DNA of 64,000 nt from Polyangiaceae bacterium (GCA_013214025.1 JABSRN010000068.1:59432-123431), one strand, 5' to 3'. Shown: positions 47,155 through 56,977, numbered from the stretch's first letter. The notes: generated from the letters alone by a model not told the origin. Numbers and translations are program-made.

Positions 47155-49020
47155 TTAGCTCTCCATCAGTCCGCGAATGCGAGTCTCTAGTTCGGCGATC
47201 TTGAAGGGTTGCCCCTCGATCTTGGCGTAGCTCTCGATGGGCATCATGAATTGGCTGCGCAACACTTTGACCAACTGGCCCATGTTCATTTCCGGGACCA
47301 ACACGCGGTCAAAGCCGGCGAGTAGGGACTGTAGATTCTCAGGGAATGGGTTGATGTATTTCAGTTGTGCGTGAGCCACGTCGAGGCCTCGTTCACGACA
47401 GCGGCTGACGGCTTCGCGGATTGCGCCGAAGGTTGACCCCCAGCCCAGCACCAAGAGCATGCCATTTTCTTTTCCCAACTCAAGGGACTGAGCCGGAATG
47501 TCTTTAGCAATCCCGGCGACCTTGGCCGCCCGTACATCGCTCATACGCTGATGGTTGGCGGCATCGTAAGAGATGTTCCCGGAGTTGTAGTCCTTCTCGA
47601 GTCCACCGATCCGATGCGTCGTGCCGGGTGTGCCGGGGATGGGCCACACCCGAGCGAGGGTTTCCTCGTCTCGTAACCAAGGGTGGAAGCCTTCCGGATC
47701 CGTGTGTTTTTTTACCTCAATCTTGGGGAGGTAGTCGACGTCTGGGATGCGCCAGGGTTCAGCGCCATTTCCGAGGTAACCGTCTGTGAGCAGAATGACC
47801 GGGGTCATGTACTTGGTGGCGATTCGGACAGCCTCGATCGCGCTGTGGAAGCAATCCCCGGGGCTGTAAGCGGCAATAACAGGCAGCGGAGATTCCCCGT
47901 TGCGGCCGTACATGGCTTGCAGAAGGTCGGATTGTTCTGTTTTGGTCGGCAAGCCCGTGCTGGGGCCCGCGCGTTGGACGTCGAGCACGACAAGTGGGAG
48001 CTCCGTGCAGACGGCAAGACCGATGCCCTCTGTCTTGAGTGCGAGGCCCGGGCCACTGGTTGTGGTCAGTCCGATTTTGCCTGCGTAGGAGGCGCCGATG
48101 GCGGTGCAGACCGCGGCGATCTCGTCTTCGGCCTGCATGGTTGTGATGCCATGATGTTTGTACTTGGCGAGTTCGTGCAACACGTCGGATGCAGGGGTGA
48201 TGGGGTAACTGCCGAGCACGATTTCCGTACCGCTGAGCTCGGCGGCCGCCAGGAATCCCCACGCGATGGCTTGGTTGCCGGAGATATTCCGATAGGTGCC
48301 CGGGCTATGTTTGGCGGAGGGAACTTCGTATCGTTCGTGCGAAAACTCGATGGTTTCGCCGTACGCATGTCCCGCGTTTAGCGCCAGAATGTTCGCCTTC
48401 ACGATGTCCGGACGTTTCGCGAACTTGGCTTCCAGCCACTTGATGGTCGCCTCGCGGGGCCGCGAGTAGATCCAGTACATCAGACCGAGTGTCCAAAAGT
48501 TCTTGCAGCGCCCAGCTTCTTTGCTGGTGAGCCCCGTCTCTTTTACTGCGGCCTGGGTCTGCTTGCCGATGTCGACGGACAACAAGTGATAGGCGTTCAG
48601 TGAGTCGTCTTCGAGCGGGTTCTCGTCGTAGGACGCCTTTTTGAGGTTGGCCTTGCTGAACGCATCGGCGTTCACGATGAGCAGCCCGCCAGTCTTGAGG
48701 TGCGACAGGTTCGTTTTAAGACCCGCTGGGTTCATCGCGACGAGCACGTCGGGAGCGTCTCCGGGGGTGAAGACCGCGTCGGACGAGAAATTAATCTGGA
48801 ACGCGCTCACGCCATACAGAGTGCCGGCCGGAGCTCGGATCTCCGCGGGGAAGTCAGGGAACGTGGTGAGATCGTTGCCCAGCAGGGCCGACGTGCTCGT
48901 AAACTGCGAGCCGGTGATCTGCATTCCGTCGCCGGAGTCGCCCGCGAAGCGAACAACAGCTCCATTTAAGGTTTTGATTTTTGCGCCGGTTGGCGGCTGA
49001 GGGGCGGCCGATTGAGCCAT
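47155..49020 (-). CDS. korA: 2-oxoacid:acceptor oxidoreductase alpha subunit (gamma-alpha fusion, KorA type)
   Basis: 621 aa. The N-terminal part (about 15-190) is the gamma domain (VRFAGDSGDGMQITGSQF), followed by the alpha domain with GNQAIAWGFLAAAELSGTEIVLGSYPITPASDVLHELAKYK and the core-domain GWGSTFGAIREAV. Together with KorB it oxidises a 2-oxoacid to acyl-CoA, reducing ferredoxin. No Fe-S delta subunit is encoded here, as in other two-gene KorAB. ATG start; upstream 364 bp is gene-free. Confidence 0.93.
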   Translation of the reverse strand: MAQSAAPQPPTGAKIKTLNGAVVRFAGDSGDGMQITGSQFTSTSALLGNDLTTFPDFPAEIRAPAGTLYGVSAFQINFSSDAVFTPGDAPDVLVAMNPAGLKTNLSHLKTGGLLIVNADAFSKANLKKASYDENPLEDDSLNAYHLLSVDIGKQTQAAVKETGLTSKEAGRCKNFWTLGLMYWIYSRPREATIKWLEAKFAKRPDIVKANILALNAGHAYGETIEFSHERYEVPSAKHSPGTYRNISGNQAIAWGFLAAAELSGTEIVLGSYPITPASDVLHELAKYKHHGITTMQAEDEIAAVCTAIGASYAGKIGLTTTSGPGLALKTEGIGLAVCTELPLVVLDVQRAGPSTGLPTKTEQSDLLQAMYGRNGESPLPVIAAYSPGDCFHSAIEAVRIATKYMTPVILLTDGYLGNGAEPWRIPDVDYLPKIEVKKHTDPEGFHPWLRDEETLARVWPIPGTPGTTHRIGGLEKDYNSGNISYDAANHQRMSDVRAAKVAGIAKDIPAQSLELGKENGMLLVLGWGSTFGAIREAVSRCRERGLDVAHAQLKYINPFPENLQSLLAGFDRVLVPEMNMGQLVKVLRSQFMMPIESYAKIEGQPFKIAELETRIRGLMES

Positions 49021-49384
49021 GGTTTTTCCAGAGCCTTTCGTGGGGTCTCGTCAGTCGGCGGTTCAGTCTCGAACCAGGGGAGTTTCGCTGCAGAAACGAC
49101 GCCGAATTACGCTAAGCGCGCCGCGGCTTAGCACAGCCCGACGGCGTCCAGAACATCCGGGAGACGAAGCCTCCACATTTTCCTCCGATTCCAGCGTTGT
49201 GAGAATAGATATGCCGAAAATTGCCGTGTTTTTTGGCAAAATTGAGGCACTGGGACAATATCTTCAGGCAGGATCGGGGCCGTTGGCGGGCCAGCAACGT
49301 GGTTTTGAGTCGGGTGCATGGGCTGCACGACCCACAAGATGGGGGCGGCGTCGCAGTTCCCATCCGAGTCGACCGAATCTTCCC
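49021..49384. other. gene-free interval upstream of korA
   Basis: 364 bp; expected to hold the korA promoter and the end of the small conserved gene. TTGCC-gtgtttttt-GGCAA (about 49223-49241) is a short inverted repeat in an AT-rich patch. ORFs across it continue antisense into the next gene and are not supported. Confidence 0.5.
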
Positions 49385-49825
49385 CTAGGCGAGCAGGGTG
49401 TCGAGCATCTTGCCGAGGCGTGGCGCCGATGCTTCGACATGCTTTTTTGCGGTGGGTCTCAGCTTTTTGTAGGTTTTCTTGATGACAGCGCGAGCAGCGC
49501 GTTCGGCCCGTGCGTCCGTGATCGATAGCAAGGCATCCGCCATTCTTGCCGACGAAGCGGGGAGATACTGCTCCAGACGCTCGTCCTTGTCGGCTGCGTC
49601 CTGATAGATCGGATCCACTCCGTCCAGAAAATCGTCCATCAAGTGGTCGATGACCTCTCGGATAAATCCGGGTTTGATGCCTTTGATCAGCTTGAAGGCG
49701 CCTTTGATAGCGATACCGGATAGTCCGCTTTTGTCGGTGACTTCTTCGTCTAGGACCGTTTCAGCGGCCGCGAGGAGGGACTTGCGGTTTGCACCGGAGC
49801 CGAGCGTTTCTTTGAGGGAGGGCAT
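49385..49825 (-). CDS. small conserved helical protein
   Basis: 146 aa from ATG 49825 (MPSLKETL). Mostly helical: LAAAETVLDEEVTDKSGLSGIAIKGAFKLIKG, DHLMDDFLDGVDPIYQD, and a basic C-terminal half with KKTYKKLRPTAKKHV. It reminds me of a small family of uncharacterised proteins beginning with a LKELL segment and a SGLSGLAIKGG-like motif, chiefly in Actinobacteria (possibly DUF6918). Function unknown. Divergent from the NtrC-type regulator. Confidence 0.65.
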   Translation of the reverse strand: MPSLKETLGSGANRKSLLAAAETVLDEEVTDKSGLSGIAIKGAFKLIKGIKPGFIREVIDHLMDDFLDGVDPIYQDAADKDERLEQYLPASSARMADALLSITDARAERAARAVIKKTYKKLRPTAKKHVEASAPRLGKMLDTLLA

Positions 49826-50239
49826 CGTGAAAACCTTTTGGTCGCGACTTGGGGGGACGCCGCGGGCCTCCACGGCTACCATTAGTTAAGACAGCCGACC
49901 AGTTCCGTCGCTTGCCGTCGGCTCTGGGCGGCCCCAAGGGGAATGGGGGGGAGCAGCACGCCTTGCACGGAGCCATCACAAGATCCGCCATGGGGCCGAA
50001 AGGTCGCCCGAGTGCTCCTCCGAGGACGAGCAAACCGACTCTGGGAATCGCGAGTGAGGCACCGCCTCCGGTGAAGGGCGGCCGCGCGCGTCCAGCTGGC
50101 GTGGATGCCGGACGGCCGGTGTCCTAGCGAATGGGACCAGTCCCCCCTAAGATTGCGATTTGCGGTACAGGATAGGCGGCTTTTGGCCGTACTGGAGGAT
50201 GCAGTTTCCGGCGGTGCGGTCTATGCTCGTAAAGTTGTC
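49826..50239. other. gene-free divergent interval before the NtrC-type gene
   Basis: 414 bp of mostly GC-rich sequence with no supportable gene. I looked for -24/-12 (sigma-54) and -35/-10 elements for both flanking genes and saw none worth calling. Confidence 0.45.
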
Positions 50240-51589
50240 ATGGGTAAGATCCTAGTCGTCGATGATCAGCGCAACATGCGCACCACGCTCGCTATGATGT
50301 TGCGAGGGGCAAGTCATGAGGTCGATGAGGCCGAGGATGGCGAAACCGGCCGCGACCGGGGAGCGACGGGAGCCTACGACGTCGTCTTGACGGATCTGCG
50401 AATGGGCGGCGCGGATGGCATTGAGGTTCTGCGATCCATCAAACGGGCCCAGCCGATGACCGAGGTGATCGTCATGACTGCCTATGGGACCATCGAGAGC
50501 GCCGTCGAAGCTATGCGTTTGGGAGCGTACGACTACATTCAGAAGCCCTTTGGGGAAGAAGAATTGCTCGTCAAAGTGTCGAAAGCGATGGAAACCCGGC
50601 GCCTAAACGGGCAGGTCCAACTTTTCGCCCAAGAATTCAAAGAAAAATACCACTTTGACAATATCGTGGGACGCTCTCAGGCGATCCGCGACATGTTGGC
50701 CCGCGTCGTCAAGATTGCGCCCACCGATGCGACCGTACTGATCACCGGCGAGAGCGGGACCGGCAAGGAATTGGTGGCCCGCGCCGTCCACGCAAACAGC
50801 AAGCGCGCCGACAAACCCTTCGTCATCGTGAACTGCGCGGCAATCACCGAGACCCTGCTGGAGAGCGAACTGTTTGGCCATGCGCGCGGCGCGTTTACCG
50901 GTGCTGCGACGGCCCGAAAGGGGTTGTTTGAGGAGGCGGACGGTGGAACGTTTTTCTTCGACGAGATCGCGGAGACGACGGTCACCTTCCAAGCTAAATT
51001 ATTACGCGCTATCCAAGAGGGCGAAGTTCGACGAGTCGGTGAGAACAAGAGCATCTCCATCGACATTCGCGTGATCGCTGCCACCAACGCCGACTTGCAA
51101 GACGCGGTCAAAGAGCGCCGCTTCCGCCAGGACTTGTATTACCGGCTGAATGTGGCGAGGTTCATTTTGCCCCCGCTGCGCGAACGTAAGGAAGACATCG
51201 CGCTTCTTGGCGCGTTCTTTCTTGAGAAGTACAATCGCAAGATGGGCTCCCGGGCTGTGTTCGGAGACGGCGTGATGGAGGCCATGATGGGCTATGCGTA
51301 TCCAGGCAATGTGCGCGAACTTGAGAATATGGTCGAACAGGGCGTTGCACTGGCGACTGCTGGGGTGATCTCCAGCGACGATGTGTTGCCTGAGCTCCCC
51401 GCGGCCCGCGCTTCCACCAGTGGACGCACTCTTGCGGATATCGTCGATGAGGCGGAGCGCGGCGCGGTCGTGGAAGCGCTGCGCGCTCACGATGGCAGCC
51501 GCGAGAAGGCCGCCGAAGCGCTGCAAATCAGTCCCACGACACTTTGGCGAAAAATGACCCGCCTCGGTGTAACCTACGACAGCAACTAG
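50240..51589 (+). CDS. NtrC-family sigma-54-dependent response regulator
   Basis: 449 aa from ATG 50240 (MGKILVVDD); the frame extends 45 codons upstream without domain content. Receiver domain (about 1-120) with Asp8-Asp9 and phospho-acceptor Asp52. AAA+ domain (about 140-375) with Walker A GESGTGKE and the sigma-54-binding GAFTGA loop intact. C-terminal Fis-type helix-turn-helix (REKAAEALQISPTTLWRKM). So it is a true activator of sigma-54 promoters. No histidine kinase is adjacent: an orphan regulator. Confidence 0.95.
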   Translation: MGKILVVDDQRNMRTTLAMMLRGASHEVDEAEDGETGRDRGATGAYDVVLTDLRMGGADGIEVLRSIKRAQPMTEVIVMTAYGTIESAVEAMRLGAYDYIQKPFGEEELLVKVSKAMETRRLNGQVQLFAQEFKEKYHFDNIVGRSQAIRDMLARVVKIAPTDATVLITGESGTGKELVARAVHANSKRADKPFVIVNCAAITETLLESELFGHARGAFTGAATARKGLFEEADGGTFFFDEIAETTVTFQAKLLRAIQEGEVRRVGENKSISIDIRVIAATNADLQDAVKERRFRQDLYYRLNVARFILPPLRERKEDIALLGAFFLEKYNRKMGSRAVFGDGVMEAMMGYAYPGNVRELENMVEQGVALATAGVISSDDVLPELPAARASTSGRTLADIVDEAERGAVVEALRAHDGSREKAAEALQISPTTLWRKMTRLGVTYDSN

Positions 51590-51735
51590 TAGCCCTTTGT
51601 TGGAACAATCGCCGCGCTCGCCATAGCAATCGCCCGCGTCGGAGACGCCCGGGGAGGCGCGGGTCCTCACGAAATGCGTTTCGAAGTGCTTCTCCCTTGT
51701 TCCCCACCCGCCGCTCGTGAAAGGGTCGCGACGTC

Positions 51736-52794
51736 GTGCGCACAGAACTTTTCGACTACCCCTTGCCGGTGGAATTAATCGCCCAGCGGCCGCCTGAGCG
51801 CCGGGACGGCGGGCGCTTACTGTGTCTCGAACAGGGCGGTCGAAGCCATCGTCTCATCTGTGACTGGCCCGACTTCGTCGAGCCCGGGTCGCTGGTGGTT
51901 CTTAATGACACACGAGTACGCTGTGCCCGTCTGTACGGCGCGCGCGGGGGGACGGGAGCCAAAGTGGAGTTGCTGCTACTCAGCCGTGAGAGTGGGACGG
52001 CCGACTGTGAAGAATGGCTAGTGTTGGGCAAGGCCAACCGACCCCTAAGGGTCGGCGATCCGATTGAGGTCGGCGAGCTCCAGTGTCGTGTGAAGGAACG
52101 GCGCGACGGCGGCGTGATACTGCTGGAGATCAACGCCGAACGGTCGGTGGAGGACGCGATTGAGGAAATCGGTCACGTCCCACTACCACCTTATGTGGAG
52201 AGGCCGGATGATGCCGAGGATCGCAGTCGCTACCAAACGGTGTTTGCCGACCATCCGGGTAGTTCGGCGGCGCCTACCGCCGGACTACACCTCACTCGGG
52301 AGATGCTCGACCGCTTGTCGGCTCGTGATATCGAGCTCGGGCACACGACCCTGGACGTGGGCCTTGGCACCTTTCGACCGGTTGGCGTGGATGACCTGGA
52401 TGACCATCTCATTCATGCCGAACGAATGTCCGTGAGCGATAAGCTCGTTCGGCAAGTCGCGGCAGCGCGGGCTCGCGGAGCGAAGGTGGTGGCAGTGGGT
52501 ACTACCGTAGTTCGGGCGCTTGAGACGGCGGCTGAACCGGCGCCAGGAGGCCGACTCACTGCCTATGATGGCGAGTCGCGCCTGTTTATCCAGCCGGGCT
52601 ACCGCTACCGAGTTACGGACGCGCTCTTTACCAACTTTCACATGCCCAAGAGCACGCTGCTTGCCCTCGTGTCCGCGTTCGCCGGTAGGGGACGGCTGCT
52701 GGCGAGCTACGCGGATGCGGTGAAGCAACGCTATCGATTTTTGTCCTACGGCGACGCGATGTGGATCCCAAAGCGCTTGAACGGGGACGACTGA
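51736..52794 (+). CDS. queA: S-adenosylmethionine:tRNA ribosyltransferase-isomerase QueA
   Basis: Makes epoxyqueuosine on tRNA from the preQ1 base using the ribosyl part of SAM. Opens with FDYPLPVELIAQRPPERRD and has the signatures NDTRV, SSAAPTAGLHLT and TFRPV; ends with FTNFHMPKSTLLALVSAFAG. 352 aa, GTG start. The stop shares a base with the tgt ATG (TGATG). Confidence 0.96.
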   Translation: MRTELFDYPLPVELIAQRPPERRDGGRLLCLEQGGRSHRLICDWPDFVEPGSLVVLNDTRVRCARLYGARGGTGAKVELLLLSRESGTADCEEWLVLGKANRPLRVGDPIEVGELQCRVKERRDGGVILLEINAERSVEDAIEEIGHVPLPPYVERPDDAEDRSRYQTVFADHPGSSAAPTAGLHLTREMLDRLSARDIELGHTTLDVGLGTFRPVGVDDLDDHLIHAERMSVSDKLVRQVAAARARGAKVVAVGTTVVRALETAAEPAPGGRLTAYDGESRLFIQPGYRYRVTDALFTNFHMPKSTLLALVSAFAGRGRLLASYADAVKQRYRFLSYGDAMWIPKRLNGDD

Positions 52795-53903
52795 TGTTCA
52801 AACTGGAGGCCTCTTCGGGGCATGCACGAGCGGGGGTTTTGACCACCGCTCACGGCGATATTACCACTCCCGCGTTCATGCCGGTGGGGACCCAAGCGGG
52901 GGTAAAGGCCCTCGATCCTGCGGAAGTCGCTGCCACTGGCGCTCGCATGTTGATCACCAACACCTATCATCTGTGGTTGCGCCCCGGTGCAGAGGTCATC
53001 GCCGATCTCGGTGGCCTTCACGAATTCATGCGTTGGCCGCACGCGATCGTAACGGACTCGGGAGGCTTTCAAGCATTCTCCTTGGCTCAGCGAACAAAGT
53101 TGTCCGAAGACGGCTTCGAATTTGCGTCCCACCTGGACGGTACACGAAAGCTTTTGAGCCCCGAGGAGTCCATGCGGGTTCAGGGCTTGCTGGGGTCGGA
53201 CATCGCGATGCAGCTGGACGTATGTCCGCCAGCTGGAACTTCCCGGCTCGAACTAGTTCGAGCGGTAGAGCGCACCACGCGGTGGGCAGAGCGCTGCTTG
53301 AAGAAAAAGAATCCGAACCAGTTGCTGTTTGGAATTATCCAAGGCGGTACTGACGTCGAGCTGCGGTTAGAGCATGCAGAGGAGCTGGCGGCGCTGCCTC
53401 TAGATGGCCTTGCCTTGGGTGGCTTTAGCGTTGGTGAACCCCCCGCAGATATGCATAGGGCCGTTCGTCAGATCGCTCCTCAGATGGACGCTGGTCGGAT
53501 TCGGTACCTGATGGGAGTGGGGACGATTCACGACTTGGTGGTTGCCATCAGTTCGGGCGTCGATTTATTCGATTGTGTGATGCCCACCCGGAACGCGCGA
53601 AACGGTCATGTCTTCACCTCAGAGGGCCGTATCGTGATCAAAAACTCTTGTTACCGAGACGACCCCAGGGTGCTCGATCCGGCCTGCGATTGTGTGGCGT
53701 GCGCGGGAGGCTTTTCTCGCGCCTATCTGCGGCACTTATTTCAGGCCCGTGAGATTCTGGCGCACCGCTTGATGTCTGCTCACAACCTGAGGGTTTATGC
53801 CCGCCTGATGGCGGATGCGCGACAGGCGATCCTCCAGGATCGCCTAAAAGAGTGGGCAGACGGTGTGACTGGTCGGCGGGCCGACTCAGCTGAGCCCGGC
53901 TAG
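52794..53903 (+). CDS. tgt: queuine tRNA-ribosyltransferase (Tgt)
   Basis: Exchanges guanine-34 for preQ1 in tRNAs with GUN anticodons. Catalytic Asp88 in TDSGGFQ, nucleophile region DLFDCVMPTRNARNGHVF, and the zinc site CDCVAC with a downstream His (SAHNL). 369 aa from ATG 52794, coupled to queA. The frame opens 11 codons earlier inside queA, but the coupled ATG gives the family N-terminus. Confidence 0.96.
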   Translation: MFKLEASSGHARAGVLTTAHGDITTPAFMPVGTQAGVKALDPAEVAATGARMLITNTYHLWLRPGAEVIADLGGLHEFMRWPHAIVTDSGGFQAFSLAQRTKLSEDGFEFASHLDGTRKLLSPEESMRVQGLLGSDIAMQLDVCPPAGTSRLELVRAVERTTRWAERCLKKKNPNQLLFGIIQGGTDVELRLEHAEELAALPLDGLALGGFSVGEPPADMHRAVRQIAPQMDAGRIRYLMGVGTIHDLVVAISSGVDLFDCVMPTRNARNGHVFTSEGRIVIKNSCYRDDPRVLDPACDCVACAGGFSRAYLRHLFQAREILAHRLMSAHNLRVYARLMADARQAILQDRLKEWADGVTGRRADSAEPG

Positions 53904-53957
53904 TGGCGGCACGAACTGCCGTTCTGAGGGCTGTCTGGGTTAGTCTGTGGAAAGCCA

Positions 53958-55340
53958 ATGAATCGCGACGATTACGAGACTGACGACGTCAGCGTCCTGA
54001 AACGACTCAGTGAGAAGTTCGGTGTGCCGGCCATCGATCTCAATCAGATTTGTCTCCTACTCGACGATCTCGAGCTTGTGCCAAGGGAAATTGCCGAACG
54101 GCATGTGATGGCCCCGGTTCTGCAAAAGGACGACCGGCTTTTTGTCGCGATGTCTAACCCGGAGGATCGGACGGTCATCGACGAACTTGAGTTCGTCACG
54201 GGCAAGAAGGTTTATCCCTACGTCGCGGTTCGCCGCACTTTGGTTCAAATGATCGATGTGGCTTACAGCCTCCGCGAACAGGGCAAGGCGTATTATGTAG
54301 GCCCACGTTGCCCTCCTGAAGTACTCCGCAAAGTGGGTCTGGACCCCGCTACTAGTCTGCCGCCGCGTGGGCCGGAGCACGCGAGTCGAATGAGCTCACC
54401 TCCTCGGGTAGAAGCTTCTATTCGCGCGGAGCCGATCCCCCGGAACGAGCCAGGACTGGTGGTGCAAGACGCAATGGATTTCGCGTCCGAAAGTTCGCCA
54501 TTGCCGGAATCGGACTTCAGTGAGCTCTCGGATGAATTGAGCGCGGTCTCGGCGATTCCAGGAGGCATGCCTGGCACAGGGCGGACTATCTTTGTCGTGG
54601 AAGACGAGGATGACATCCGCGCGATGGTCAAGCGCTTATTGGAGGGCAAGGGATACAACGTAATCGAGAGTGCGAACGGACGTGAAGCTCTGCGCATGGT
54701 GAAAGAACATAGCCCCGACCTCATCGTTCTTGATGCGATGTTGCCGGAGGTTCACGGCTTCGATATCGCCCGTCGTATCAAGGGCAGTAAACGCTACGGA
54801 CATATCCCGATCATCATGGTCAGCGCTGTCTACAGAGGTTGGCGATACGCTGAAGATCTTCGGGAAAGTTGCGGAGTGGAACACTACATCGAGAAGCCTT
54901 TCAAAATTAAAGAGCTACTTGAAGCGGTGGAGAGCTGTCTCGAATCGGAGACCCCAGGAAGCCAACGGGATCGGGAACTCGACCAAGAGGCTGAACGAGC
55001 GCTGCGCGCGGGAGTCCAGGCGTATCAGGATAACCGCCTGGACGAAGCGGTGACCCACTTGAAACGGGGCATTGAGCTGGATCCTCTGGCCTACCGATTG
55101 CACTTTCACCTGGGCTTGCTCTACGGCAAAAAAGACAAGGTTTACGACGCTATTGCCGCATTGGAGCGGGCTGTCGAGATAAACTCTCGGCACTTTCCTG
55201 CAATTAAGAATCTGGCGATTCTCTACCAAAAAGCCGGATTTCGTAACAAGGCGACGGAGATGTGGGAACGGGCTCTCAATCACGCTAGCGATGACATCAC
55301 CAAAAAGTCGATTCGGGAGCACCTACTAACGCTTTTTTAG
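53958..55340 (+). CDS. MshEN-receiver-TPR response regulator
   Basis: 460 aa. The N-terminal 100 residues match the MshEN/GspE-N domain (LSEKFGVPAIDLNQI, VLQKDDRLFVAMSNPED, VRRTLVQMIDVAYSLRE), known to bind c-di-GMP in some members. After a Pro/Ser linker comes a receiver domain (about 212-330) with phospho-acceptor Asp259 in VLDAML and Lys in YIEKPF. TPR repeats follow (about 345-450). A signal-sensing scaffold without DNA-binding domain; a type IV pili or motility role is plausible. Confidence 0.88.
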   Translation: MNRDDYETDDVSVLKRLSEKFGVPAIDLNQICLLLDDLELVPREIAERHVMAPVLQKDDRLFVAMSNPEDRTVIDELEFVTGKKVYPYVAVRRTLVQMIDVAYSLREQGKAYYVGPRCPPEVLRKVGLDPATSLPPRGPEHASRMSSPPRVEASIRAEPIPRNEPGLVVQDAMDFASESSPLPESDFSELSDELSAVSAIPGGMPGTGRTIFVVEDEDDIRAMVKRLLEGKGYNVIESANGREALRMVKEHSPDLIVLDAMLPEVHGFDIARRIKGSKRYGHIPIIMVSAVYRGWRYAEDLRESCGVEHYIEKPFKIKELLEAVESCLESETPGSQRDRELDQEAERALRAGVQAYQDNRLDEAVTHLKRGIELDPLAYRLHFHLGLLYGKKDKVYDAIAALERAVEINSRHFPAIKNLAILYQKAGFRNKATEMWERALNHASDDITKKSIREHLLTLF

Positions 55341-55486
55341 CCTATTCGTTCAGCGTTCCCGGCGTAGATTGCGCTGTTCGGCGTTGTGACCGGGGGCATC
55401 TACTGACCGAATACAACCCGTAATTATTCCGACCGCCCGAGTTACACCAACCGTTTCTGATTGTCCGCCGATCCATCGTTGCACCT

Positions 55487-56977
55487 ATGAAGTTCCTCTG
55501 TCCCCAATGCTCGGCGAAGTACAAGATCGCAGACGCCAAGGTTGCGGGTCGTCCGAAGGCGAAAATGAAGTGCCGCCAGTGCGAGCACGTCATTGAGATC
55601 CACAAGGCGCCGAAGGTCACAGAGTCCGTCGCGCCCGGTCCAGCCGAGAGCCCCGCCGCCGCGCCGAAGGCCGCCGCGCCGAAGGCTGCGAAAGCGAAGG
55701 CCGCCGCGCCGAAGGCCGCCGCGCCGAAGGCCGCCGCGCCGAAGGCTGCGAAAGCGAAGGCGGCCGCCGCGAAGGCCCGCCCGCAGAAAGTTGGGTTGCC
55801 GAGGCCGGTGCCCAGCGCCCCCGAAGCGGCTGCACCGGTCGTCGCAGATTTGCCGCCACCGGTTGCGTTTCCCGAGGTGGCTGCGGTCCTGCCGCCGCCC
55901 GTTTCCGCGCCCCCGCCCCTATCCTATGCGCCGCCCGTTTCTGCCGCGCCGAGCGATCGGCTCTCGTCCGAGGGTGGCGCACTCGCCGGATTTTTTGCGT
56001 CCGCTGTGGACGACGAAGTTCCGGCTGCCGCGCCCGGGGTGGTGGAGTGGTTCGTTGGTGTCGAAGGAACGACGCTGGGACCCTTCGATGTCCCACAACT
56101 CCGTGCAGAGGCCATGGCCGGCAGGTTGACTGGAGAGTCGTTGGTTTGGCGGGATGGCTTTGAAGACTGGAAGGCGGCGAGCGAGTTTCCTGAGCTGGAG
56201 GAGATCCTCACTGAGTTGGTGATGGCTCCCGTGCCGGCGGTCGCCTCTCCCCAGGCCGCACTCGACGACGATTTTGCGCTCCCAGCACGGCGGGTGGGAG
56301 TTCCCCTCGGAATGTGGCTGGCGATGCCGGTCTCTATCCTGTTCGGGCTGACCATTGGTTGGGTCGTTTTTGATCGCGGTGAGGTTATCCAAATTACTGA
56401 GCCCGTCGCCACGGCATCGGTCGCGGCCCCGGTCGTTGAGGAGCCGGAGGTCCCCGCGTCCGAGGACCCGAAGGTGGAAACTACCGAGACGGAGCCGGCG
56501 AAGGTAGCGGCCCATCTTCAGCCGGCGAACACGAAGACAAAAGCTAAAGCGTCGGGCGTGGCGGGAGCCCAGCCCGCCAAAGGCAAGAGTCTGCTGGAGG
56601 GGCTTGGCGGTCTGTCCGGTTCTCCTGGCAAGGGACCGTCCGCCGGAGGTCCGAAGAGTTCCACCGGCGGAGGCGGCGCGCCGCTGGATTCAGCTGCGGT
56701 TCATCGAGTGGTCCGTCGCTATACCCAGGGCGTGAAGCGGAGCTGCTGGCAGCGCGCGCTCGATAGCCGTTCGCGAGATGCACCTAGCACCGCGCGAGTG
56801 TCGGTGACGATCGTGGTGGCTGCTGCTGGCAATGTTCGCAGTGCCAGTACTGGTGGCGACCCCCGAGGATACCGTGGCTTGTCCAGGTGTATCCAGAGCC
56901 GCGTCCGGACTTGGAAGTTTCCGCGGTCGGGGGCGGAGACCACCGTTAACGTTCCGTTCGTATTTGCCGCGCAATAG
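55487..56977 (+). CDS. zinc-ribbon, GYF_2 and AgmX/PglI-like C-terminal domain protein
   Basis: 496 aa. MJ0042-type zinc ribbon at the N-terminus: Cys5-x2-Cys8 and Cys29-x2-Cys32. Then low-complexity Ala/Lys/Pro, a GYF_2 domain (about 188-240; EWFVGVEGTTLGPFDVPQLRAEAMAG), a membrane segment (about 278-303) and a periplasmic Pro/Lys/Gly linker. The C-terminus (HRVVRRYTQGVKRSCWQRAL to VNVPFVFAAQ) is the TonB-like AgmX/PglI domain known from gliding-motility proteins. It probably couples a cytoplasmic signal to the envelope. Confidence 0.85.
   Translation: MKFLCPQCSAKYKIADAKVAGRPKAKMKCRQCEHVIEIHKAPKVTESVAPGPAESPAAAPKAAAPKAAKAKAAAPKAAAPKAAAPKAAKAKAAAAKARPQKVGLPRPVPSAPEAAAPVVADLPPPVAFPEVAAVLPPPVSAPPPLSYAPPVSAAPSDRLSSEGGALAGFFASAVDDEVPAAAPGVVEWFVGVEGTTLGPFDVPQLRAEAMAGRLTGESLVWRDGFEDWKAASEFPELEEILTELVMAPVPAVASPQAALDDDFALPARRVGVPLGMWLAMPVSILFGLTIGWVVFDRGEVIQITEPVATASVAAPVVEEPEVPASEDPKVETTETEPAKVAAHLQPANTKTKAKASGVAGAQPAKGKSLLEGLGGLSGSPGKGPSAGGPKSSTGGGGAPLDSAAVHRVVRRYTQGVKRSCWQRALDSRSRDAPSTARVSVTIVVAAAGNVRSASTGGDPRGYRGLSRCIQSRVRTWKFPRSGAETTVNVPFVFAAQ
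55655..55774 (+). repeat. 15-bp tandem repeat array encoding AAPKA/AKAKA
   Basis: Eight 15-bp units, mostly GCCGCCGCGCCGAAG with some GCTGCGAAAGCGAAG, lie in frame and encode an Ala/Lys/Pro linker after the zinc ribbon. Confidence 0.85.

Noticed and set aside
49019..49528. Plus-strand ORF starting in the korA leader
   Set aside because: Runs antisense through the small conserved minus-strand gene; no domain, Arg/Ser-rich shadow composition.
50100..50239. Sigma-54 promoter or N-terminal extension before the NtrC-type gene
   Set aside because: No GG-N10-GC element in place, and the 45 extra codons precede a canonical receiver start (MGKILVVDD).
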